Shown: one piece after another, positions 56,067 to 64,000 of the stretch | Layout of the letters: each line of letters opens with the position of its first letter | Numbering within the stretch: the first letter of the stretch is position 1 | NCBI GenBank assembly: GCA_015680685.1 | Contig: MNCI01003975.1 | Span: forward strand, 1,522,704 to 1,586,703 | Length of the DNA: 64,000 nucleotides | Origin: Gnetum montanum | Taxonomy: Eukaryota; Streptophyta; Gnetopsida; Gnetales; Gnetaceae | Direction of reading: 5' to 3' | The notes under the pieces: generated by a model | The model's database searches: none | What the model was told of the DNA's origin: nothing | Seen by the model: only the letters and a program-made list of their open reading frames with translations | Program-made: the position numbers and the translations under genes

Positions 56067-58430
56067 ATGTCTTCTTCTCACAGGAGTGCTTCTCTATCCA
56101 AGTTTGATGGAGCTCATTCGCTAGTGCCTCAACAATATAGAATGGTATATGCTCATCCTGATGAGTATGTACCTAATTTCACTTTTATCGTATATCAGGA
56201 TGAACAGCTGTGGTGGTGTGACATAAAGGGAAACATTGTGTTGCCACTCAATTGATCTATTCCTGCAATGTTTCACCAAATGCTTATTTGTCTGGGTCTT
56301 CAGGAACATCGCATTGAGTATGTTGTGCAAGATAGTGATGCCAAGGATTATTGTCCCATTGAGGCACAACATCTCTAGGATCACTAGTTAGAACAATGTC
56401 ATGAATTTGCAAAGGAAAAAGGATTTAATGATTCCCCATTCTTGTTGTACCAAAATGATGATGGGGGATCCTTCTTTGGGGGTTTTTCATGTAGTGAAAT
56501 TCTTCTCTCTGACTTTGGTGAAGGAGCTCAAAATTAGAACTTGCAATCCATAATTCACAATCCTAGTTCTGGTAAGAATGGATCCAATGACAAAGAAGAA
56601 TCCAAAGAGGCAAGTCAAGGTAGGAATGGGGACAAGAAACAAGATCATGATCATGGTTGCGATAACCAATGAGGTGTTAGTAGGCACTGTAATGGTGCTA
56701 GTCCTCCTTCCTCTTCCTCTTCATCATTATCTTCTTCTTCTTCTAGCTTTGATCACAACCATAAGAGGTGAGATCATGGTGGAGGTGACCAAAATGATCG
56801 ATGGGACCAAAATGATCGAAGGGACCATCGGGAAGGCAAGATTAAGGGCATGGACATTCAAGAGAGGTACATTGCCATGAATGAAGGGGAAGTAGAGGGT
56901 ATCATAAGCACCATGATCATGGCCTTGATGAGCCTTTGCTTGCTACCTAGAGTATGCTAAACATTGTAGAGGTAGTATGAATTCCAACAAGGCACTTGAA
57001 GGATAGTCAAATCAAAAGACTAGAGATGAATAATATCCCTAGGTTCAAAGGGGGATATAACTCAAATCCACAAAACCATCTCTAAGATTTTCAAGATGCA
57101 TGTGCCTTGTAGAACATAGAGAATGGGTGGCAAAAATTAAAGTTGTTCCCATGGACACTCATCAAAGAAGCAGAAAACTGGTATTGGTTCTTAGAGCTAG
57201 AATCTATCAAATATTGGAGTACCATGCCTGAATTGTTTAATGATAAATATCAAATTTATTCCAGAGTGTCCAACTTGAGAAGGCAAATCCAATGATGGAA
57301 ACAAGGAACACATGAACCCTTGGATGCTGCCATTAGTCAATTCTATTCCTTGATGCATAAATGTCTTAGCCATGGTTATTCTCAATTGGGTCAACTTTGC
57401 CATATTGTAGACAGGCTTCGATTAAAAACAAGGAAAATCCTTGGTGTCTATGCCCAAGGGCGATTGTTAAAATTAAGTGTTATTCAGATACAAAGACTAA
57501 TCGAGCAAGTAGCTAAAGTAGAGGGTGAATTAAGAAAAAGAGAAAGTGCAGAAGAGTACGGTCATGATCCTTCCATCCGAAAGAGGAAGGTTTGATTTTG
57601 TGATAGTGAGGAAGAATCTGCACCTAATGAGGTGGTGAATAGGAAAACCTTGTCACTCCAAAAATTTTAATCTAAAATCATAGCCAAGGTTGATTAGTTA
57701 TGGGACTCCATGGATAGTAGATTTCAAGCTATCCTAAAAATTGCTAAAGAGTCCAAAGAACAAGGTAGTGATCATGAGCGTAGGAGGCATAAAGAAGTTG
57801 AATGTGTCTATCAAAGAGGTAAGGGCAAGATTGCTGTAATAGAAGGAGTTGCAAAAAGTGAATTAGATAATGATTGTGAGTGTGACGTCTGCCAATATGA
57901 ACATCCTAAGGGATGTTGCCCCATAGTGTCATACTTATAAGAGTGGAGTGTATGCTTTGAATCCATGACTAACAAAAAGGTAAACATCTAGAAGATTACC
58001 TTATCCTCAAGGTAATTTTAGGCAATTCCACTAGCAATAGCAATATTATCCCAGTGGAACTCCACTGCAACCATATGAGTAGTATCAATAGTGTCAACAA
58101 CCACAGTCATGGGCATTGGTACCACTAAGGTAACAATACCCTTACAGACAACCTGATCTATATGGATATTATGTTTAGCAACTGTTGTCTCCACATGACT
58201 CCTCCAATCACGTTTCCACTTTCCAACCTCACTACTACCCTCCTAATAGATACTGAATGCATTCTCCACATGCAAGGAGGGATGCCACCTCTTACCCTTA
58301 TCCTCCTCATGTTCTTGCACATCTTTCTCCTCTAACTGCATAGCTACTACCACTTGCTCCACCTATGCAGGGTAAACTACTAACACAACCACAAAAAAGC
58401 AATACTACTAGGGCTGTTAACTTACAATCA
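56067..58430 (+). pseudogene. Gyp-E gag
   Basis: MSSSHRSASLSKFDGAHSLV opens a 62-codon stretch with MVYAHPDEYVPNFTFIVYQD. After a basic, low-complexity part, the core (about 57050-57595) shows YWSTMPELFNDKYQIYSRVS and LRLKTRKILGVYAQGRLLKL. The linker holds the knuckle CDVCQYEHPKGCCP (57881-57922). The tail is rich in Pro, Gln and Tyr. The gene is collinear with Gyp-B gag, but stops and frame changes are more frequent. In the tail the PPT-like motif is degraded (ACAGTCATGGGCATTG, about 58104). Confidence 0.75.
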
Positions 58431-58505
58431 AGTGGTTCAAATACTTGATCAAAGAAAAGACCTTTCTTCTAACCATGTAGTCCACCTAACCCCTCAAATA
58501 CACCT

Positions 58506-59090
58506 ATGGTTGACCACCCTATTCCTTCATCTTCCTTTATATCAAATACCGTCGAGTCCCCTTCAAACCAAAAATCTTCTAAGATCCATACTGTTATGCT
58601 TACTCACACTGTATCTAATTGGATATATGTTGGAAACCTTCCTAGGAAGTTTGTAGATTCTAGAAGTCCTTTGATTTATTTGCAGATTGCTGGGAATGAA
58701 CCGTGCAAAGCTCTTCTTAACTCAGGTTCTGGTGTCAATTTAATTTCTCATAAGATGTATACTGTATGAAACCTACCTCCTTTAAGGAAGAGCAATATTA
58801 GATTAGAATTGGCAAACCAGTCCATCACTATTCCACTAGTCCGAGTAGAAGACATTGTGACCACTATATGTGGGTGGTATCATCTTACTGATTTCCTAGT
58901 GATCAAAGTGTAGAACTGCAAAGGGTATTTTCCAATCATTATGGGAAGGGCATGGCTTAACACCATTGATGCAAGAATGGACTTTGGAGATCTTTCCTTA
59001 GAAATATCTAAAGAAAATGCATTCGAAAAGATCAAGAAGAAGCATGTTCCATGCATCGCATATAATGATACAGGGTACAATTGTGTGTAG
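58506..59090 (+). pseudogene. Gyp-E protease
   Basis: The region matches Gyp-B protease: VSNWIYVGNLPRKFVDSRSP, LIYLQIAGNEPCKALLNSGS, SNIRLELANQSITIPL and FPIIMGRAWLNTIDARM. The catalytic Asp of D-S-G is Asn here (LNSGSG). A frame change after MYTV and a stop interrupt it. The Asp to Asn change alone would abolish proteolysis. Confidence 0.8.
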
Positions 59091-59239
59091 AAACTCTAGG
59101 CTGTGAAACAAGCATTTATCTCTACATGTAAGTAGTGTGCACTAGAAGCAAAAATTGAAAGGTGTTTATATGCAACAACCAAAAAATAGGAGGGAACCCA
59201 ATGGTTAACCGTTGATTCTGAGAGTAGCACACTTTACAT

Positions 59240-60400
59240 GGAGTTGATTGAGAGCCTGACATGCACATATGTTGCAAGCATGGATGAACTAGAGCAAGTT
59301 CATCACCAACTCTCTAATGATGCAAATGATGATACTTATTGGAGAGAGTTGGAAACTCTTGAAAATTTTAAGCAAGAGGAACTTGAACTAAAAATGCTAC
59401 TAGCTGAAATGGAATATGTGTTTTTAAAAATGAGAAGCTAGTCATAATTAATGCAAATCTTACTTTTAAATAGAAAAAGATGCTATTGAATGTGGTTGAA
59501 AAATGGTCAATAGCTTTTACTTGGTCATATCCTAAACTCATAGGGATTGATCCTAGGATATGCCAGCATTGCATCTACACTGATCTGACCATGAAGCCAA
59601 AGAGACAACCATAGAGGCAATGGAACCCCAAATTGAAGTAGATCATTAAAGAGAAAATTGAACAACTCCTCAAGGTAGGGTTCATTTATCCCATTGTGGA
59701 TAGTGATTGGGTTAGTCCATTCATGATTATGCCAAAGAAAGGTGGCAAGTGGCAAGTCTGCATCGATTTTCAGCTGATGAATATGGGAACATTGTTGATC
59801 AAGTGTTGGACGCAATATCTGGGCATTGCTACTATAGTTTTCTAGATGGTTATAGTGGCTATAAAAAAAATTCAAATTGCACTAGAGGACCAAGCAAAAA
59901 CAACATTCATGAGTCCCTGGGGGACTTTTGCATATCGTAAGATGCTTTTTGGTCTGTGCAATGCTCCTACTACATTCCAGTGCTTAGTTTGGAGAATTTT
60001 TCAAGAGCAAATCAGAAGTGGTGTGGAAGTCTTCATGGATGACTTTTCTACTTATGGAGCTACATTTGAGCAAGCCCTGGCCCACCTTAAGTAAGTACTA
60101 AAATGATGTGTTGAAATCAACTTGTGGATTAATTAGAAAAAAGGTTAGTTAATGATCAAAGAAGGCATAGTATTAGGACATAGAATATCACAAGAAAGAA
60201 TTGACAAACTCGAAAAAATAAGGGTCATCCAAGGAATAACCCACCAACTAGAAACCGTCAAAGATGTTCGATCATTTGTTGGACATACTGGCTACTACCA
60301 ACGATTCATAGATAATTTCTCTAAGATCTCAAAGGCATTGGTGGAGTTGACAAAGAAAGAAGTTTCATTTGTCTAGATTGTAGAGTATGAAAAAGCATTC
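59240..60400 (+). pseudogene. Gyp-E reverse transcriptase
   Basis: A linker (59238-59441, MELIESLTCTYVASMDELEQ) precedes the RT. The RT core shows VGFIYPIVDSDWVSPFMIMP, KKGGKWQVCIDFQLMN, FLDGYSGYKK (the FLDGYSGYNQI motif of the Athila/Tat group), TTFMSPWGTFAYRKMLFGLC, NAPTTFQCLVWRIFQEQI and the catalytic VFMDDFSTYG (60028-60057), with both Asp intact. EGIVLGHRIS and RSFVGHTGYYQRFIDNFSKI complete it. At least three frame changes and several stops break the gene. A 92-codon-scale stretch (60152-60376) stays open. Confidence 0.9.
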
Positions 60401-60449
60401 CAATAGCTAAAAGAGAAACTTGTAGAAAATCTAATTCTATAAGTACTTG

Positions 60450-60830
60450 ATTGGTCTAGACCCTTCCACATCATGATGGATGCATCAAATTATGACTTAG
60501 GAGCCATGCTTATGCAGATGGATGACAAAAAATGTCCATACTACATCCACTACGCTAGTCAAAGCATTGTGGATGCACAATTGAACTACACCACCATAGA
60601 AAAGGAATTGATGGAAATGGTTTTTGCTTTAGATAAGTTTAGGCATTATGTGCTTGGATACAAGGTATTTATGCACATAGATCACAATGCCATCTACTTC
60701 TTGATGAACAAGCCAATGGTAAGCCCCCATGTCATAAGGTGGTTGGTGATCTTGCAGGAATTCAATCTTACAAAGGTAGATCGAAAGGGCACTAAGAATG
60801 TGGTTGCTGATTACTTGTCCCAATTATGAT
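60450..60830 (+). pseudogene. Gyp-E RNase H, open for 118 codons
   Basis: A 118-codon open stretch carries MMDASNYDLGAMLMQMDDKK, NYTTIEKELMEMVFALDKFR, IDHNAIYFLMNKPMVSPHVI and LQEFNLTKVDRKGTKNVVAD, ending YLSQL. These match RT-linked RNase H with the first Asp (MDAS), the Glu (EKELM) and the later Asp (IDH) in place. It is among the best-kept coding blocks of Gyp-E. Confidence 0.9.
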
Positions 60831-60989
60831 GGGACAACAAAGAGGAAGAAAATCCACTATCTAATATGTTTCTTGATGAACTCCTCATTGTTGGGGCTAT
60901 AACTGAACAATTGCCCAATAAGCCTAAATGGTATGATGGCATTCTCACGTATCTTCTCACCCAAGAGATGCCATAAGGGTTGGACCACC

Positions 60990-62200
60990 CAAAGAAACAA
61001 TAGTTTCTTCACTAGGTAAAACACTTCATGGAGATCAATGAACACCTCTACAAGGTGTGCATCGATGACTTGGTTTGTTGGTGCATCCTTGATGTTGATC
61101 AACTATGCATTCTCTAAGATGCTCATGAAGTTCCTTATGGAGGACACTATGCTAGGAGATGCACGACCATTAAAATCTTGATGGCAAGGTACTATTGGCC
61201 AATAATCTTTAGGGATGCTCACCATTACGTTTGCTCTTGTGAATAGTGCTAAGGAGATGATGGAATGATTGCTTGAATGGAGGGACCTTAACAATGGATT
61301 CAACCAATGGAACTCTTTAACATCTAGGGCATTGACTTCATGGGTTCCATCATGCCCATGTTAAATGAAAAGGTGTACATCATAGTCACTATTAACTATT
61401 GTACAAAATGGTAGAAGTAGTAGTTATCATCAACTATTTGTTGCTTGGTTTGTATAGCAAAATGTTGTAAATAGGTTTGGTATGCCATGTGTATTAATTT
61501 CTAATAATGGAACTCACTTTAGAGGCACTACTTTTCAGAAGCTTATGCAACCCTTGGGGGTTGAACATAAACTCGCAACATCCTACCACCCCTAAGCTAA
61601 TGGTTAAGCTGAGGTTACCAATAGGGAAATCATAAGGATTCTAATAAGAACTATTAGCAAATATAAAAAAGACTGGAGCACAAAACTCAACGATGCCATT
61701 TGGGCCTATCGCTCAACATGGAAACTTCCTATAGACTATTCTCCCTATGAGCTTATGTATGAAAAATTACCAATGCTTCCTATTCAATCTGAGCTTTGTA
61801 CACTTTCAATAGCCTATGACGTTGACCTTGACTTGAGTCTAGCCCAAAAAGAGAGACTAATGAAACTCAACTTGCTAGATGAAAATCAATTGGTGGCCCT
61901 ATCATCTAATGAGTTGCACAAGGCCTACAACAAAAAGCGCCATGACCTTAAAATTAGAAAATTCAAATTTCAACTAAGAGATAAGGTTCTCTACTAGAAT
62001 CCCAAACATGTACCTCAACGAACTAAGTTCCAAACATTATGGGAAGGACCTTAAATCATTTATGAAACTTTTCCTTTTGGGGCCATGATGATCTACAAAC
62101 TTGAGAGCCCAAACAAGAAACAACTGGTCAACATACAACAAATCAAACCTTTCCATGAGCATAAGCCAACTAATACAACAAATGCCTCATTGGATGGATA
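60990..62200 (+). pseudogene. Gyp-E integrase and C-terminal domain
   Basis: Traces of the HHCC finger are LMARYYWPIIFRDAHHYVCSCE near 61180-61250. The core follows in broken frames: GIDFMGSIMPMLNEKVYIIV, TRNILPPLS-type remnants of the SxYHPQxNGQxE motif (DNA: CATCCTACCACCCCTAAGCT) and AIWAYR. The C-terminal 80-codon open stretch (61755-61997) includes LCTLSIAYDVDLDLSLAQKE, NELHKAYNKKRHDLKIRKFK and RDKVLY, then TLWEGP, FPFGAMMIYKLESPNKKQL and QIKPFHEH. Stops are frequent. Confidence 0.8.
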
Positions 62201-62237
62201 ACCATGCTCCATATTTTAGATCTCCTCCTTTCAACTT

Positions 62238-62252
62238 AGTCATGGGGGAGAT
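62238..62252 (+). promoter_or_regulatory. Gyp-E post-pol PPT-like site
   Basis: TTAGTCATGGGGGAGATGGC lies directly after the pol C-terminus, about 1.8 kb or more from the 3' LTR, so it is not the terminal polypurine tract. Confidence 0.6.
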
Positions 62253-62475
62253 GGCCACTGATGTTAACCATATAAGCAGCTCCTTAGTTTTTCATCCTTT
62301 TTTGTTTTACACATTTTTATTTTCCAATTTTTTGTTTTGCACATTGTTTGTTTTGCATCTTCTTGTTTCCATGTTATTAATGTTTTCTAATATTTGTTTT
62401 ACACCATTGTTATTATATTTGCTATTTCTTGGATATTTTACACTTTCTTTTATATTTTCTTTTATTTTGATGTGA
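62240..62475 (+). CDS. Hydrophobic post-pol reading frame, Gyp-E
   Basis: From MGEMATDVNHISSS the frame continues through Phe/Leu-rich runs such as FLFYTFLFSNFLFCTLFVLH and ends FSFILM. It corresponds to the frame at 19156-19416 in Gyp-B, including MGEMAT and FLFYTFLF. It is open upstream to 62101. The DNA is TTTTGTTTT-rich, so openness may come from composition. Confidence 0.3.
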
Positions 62476-64000
62476 TTTTCTAACTTTTTATTAATAAGTG
62501 CCAGGCATAGTGGTAATTCGTTACTTGATGGTGATATGTACTATTCAATTATTTGATTATTGGTGTCTAGATTTTGGCTTTGAATTCCATTATGAATGAT
62601 TAGGACATAGTTTCTTTTTCATGCAATAGGCAGTGAGTTGACAACATCCACCCATTCACAAACTCTATGGTTTTTGTTATCCTGGAAACATGCAGTCCCT
62701 TTTTCATTAATGAACTTTAACGAACTTGTGATTTTAGTAGTTTCCAAAATTGAAAAGAATTCAAAGGTTTGAACAAGGTGTGACTTCAAGGGGATTCAAC
62801 ATTCTTTGTGCCTTTCTGCTTTCTTGGGTACATGTGTGTTTTCATGGATTTCTTACTATTCCGTATTGACCAATAAAGGAAGTTGAATAAGTCTTTGCAT
62901 GGTGTGGTTCCCATCTCAAAAAAAATGAAAATTCAAAGCACACCCCTTAGACAAATAAATAGGCTACAAGCATTAGTTATGAGACTAGAAAGACATGTTA
63001 CCCATGCTTGAAGGCCCCCTCTAACTAAGGTCCTTCCTCACTTCCTACTTCTCTTTTCTTCTTTAATAAGGAATGGTGGTTGTTCTATGGGACCACTCGT
63101 GTGTCTTAGGGGGATGGAATGATCATAGAATGGTGCTTGAAATTCATTAAACATGGTTGGTTTTGGTTTAGACTAATGATGGATCCTATCAAGTCATTTA
63201 ACCATAAAATTCACAACGAACTTCATGTGACCTTAATCAGGAACTCCATTCCACTCTCTCTCATCCATCTATGATTTTCATGTCTCACCTCACTACCAGT
63301 TTCATGTTCTTGTTCAATGTCCTAGTTTGATGTGTTGAACTTCTTAGGTAGTTTCTTCTAGCCTTTTTGTACTTAACCTTATGTAATCATTAATCATCCA
63401 CAGAGCCCACAGACTCCTTGGTTTGAAGTTACGTAAGGGCATGAAAAGCCTGTGCCTACTTTGGGAAGGACCCACTTGCATATCTTTTGGTTGGGTTAGT
63501 TAAGTTCTTTACCCTTAGACACTCTTATAATCAAATTATTTTGTTTACCTCATCAGTGACATCCAATTATTCCCATCTTCATAATAGTTTCCAATGAGCC
63601 TTCCTTTTTATTATTGTGAATTCTTACACACTCTTCAAATATTTCCTTGTGTAGAAATTTTTTAAATTTAATGGAATACTTATCTATTTTACCCTATTTT
63701 TCAGCCTTCCTACTAACACTACTAAAGGCATCAATCTACGACAATCATAACCTAGCCAAGTGTAACAAGACAAGGTATTTAATAGCTATGTGTTACACAT
63801 TGCATACTAACATGATTATGTTGTGATTGCAATGGGAAGCATGGACTGGAAGTGGGACTACCTTCACCAAGGATGATGCAACAACTCCTTATGATGAGGA
63901 TTGTTCACGATCATTGACTCTTCTCTCTCATTCTTCAACTACTAAGAGGTATTAGATGTTAGTTTTATCTAGGGTGTTCACTTATCTTATCATGAATACT
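62476..64000 (+). other. Gyp-E 3' noncoding region
   Basis: No gene is convincing. From about 62690 to 63130 it parallels the Gyp-B 3' region at 18560-18960 (GGTGTGACTTCAAGGG, GTCTTTGCATGGTGTGGTTC, TTCAAAGCACACCCCTTAGA). The conserved block (TACTTTGGGAAGGACCCACT) lies at 63454-63478. Towards 63840-63950 there may be the start of an extra ORF, but too little is in the window. Confidence 0.5.

Larger units (their letters stand above)
47720..64000 (+). mobile_element. Cop-3: SIRE-like copia element, truncated by the window end
   Basis: An LTR-like stretch (about 47720-48195) is followed by gag (UBN2-type), a zinc knuckle, protease, integrase and the integrase-RT link, all on the plus strand. 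The frame is interrupted by Ins-1 (51022-54515) and by Gyp-E (from 55105), with similarity resuming after Ins-1. RT, RNase H and the 3' LTR should lie right of Gyp-E, outside the window. Confidence 0.75.
55105..64000 (+). mobile_element. Gyp-E: Athila/Tat-like element with full gag-pol order, runs off the window
   Basis: LTR 55105-55903, tRNA-Asp primer-binding site, gag, protease, RT, RNase H and integrase in gypsy order, then the 3' noncoding region with the family's conserved block. The 3' LTR lies beyond the window. The left flank is AAGCT (55100-55104), which should reappear as the target duplication. It is the only member of this family here that retains the whole pol, although many stops are present. 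Confidence 0.85.

Noticed and set aside
61103-61303. Minus-strand frame as a gene
   Set aside because: Antisense to the Gyp-E integrase finger region; a shadow frame.

Overview
This window looks like an intergenic stretch of a large, repeat-rich seed-plant nuclear genome. It is AT-rich and almost every recognisable protein fragment is retrotransposon gag, protease, RT, RNase H or integrase, carrying many stops and frameshifts. Primer-binding sites match plant tRNA-Asp (Ty3/gypsy, Athila/Tat-like) and initiator tRNA-Met (Ty1/copia). The deep nesting of old, decayed elements would suit a gymnosperm, but the species cannot be read from the sequence. I found no intact host gene, no tRNA or rRNA gene and no CRISPR array. 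One assembly gap of 359 N lies at 16893-17251.

The window is best read as stacks of insertions. Stack 1: Gyp-A (4610-33173, minus, Athila/Tat-like, about 11 kb once insertions are removed) carries a 1.44-kb solo LTR (8650-10091) in its integrase tail and a complete copia element, Cop-1 (13485-29482, plus), in its protease. Cop-1 is itself split by Gyp-B (15359-23839, minus) inside gag and by a solo LTR (25265-26242) inside integrase. Stack 2: Cop-2 (33589-44295, plus, perfect 5-bp target duplication) holds Gyp-C (34908-41508, minus, perfect 5-bp target duplication). Cop-2 sits next to a decayed chromovirus-type gypsy pol, Gyp-D (about 44490-47660, minus). Stack 3: Cop-3 (about 47720 to beyond the window, plus, SIRE-like copia) is broken by an unclassified 3.5-kb insertion, Ins-1 (51022-54515), and by Gyp-E (55105 to beyond the window, plus), the only Athila/Tat-like copy here with a complete though broken gag-PR-RT-RH-INT order. 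The first 4.6 kb holds a decayed solo LTR, a LINE remnant, an LTR remnant and short repeats.

The most interesting material is a family of four related Athila/Tat-like elements (Gyp-A, B, C, E). Two of them are non-autonomous: Gyp-B keeps only gag and protease, and Gyp-C keeps gag and an extra 3' ORF with no pol at all. All share a set of features: a gag zinc knuckle one residue shorter than usual (C-x2-C-x3-H-x4-C), a conserved noncoding block in the 3' region, short 14-17-bp tandem arrays at the start of U3, and a polypurine-tract-like motif (AGTCATGGGGG) that recurs at up to four collinear places along the element and not only beside the 3' LTR. Cop-2 is a second oddity: a copia-type element with no recognisable pol but a decayed ORF of unknown kind with a coiled-coil-like stretch.
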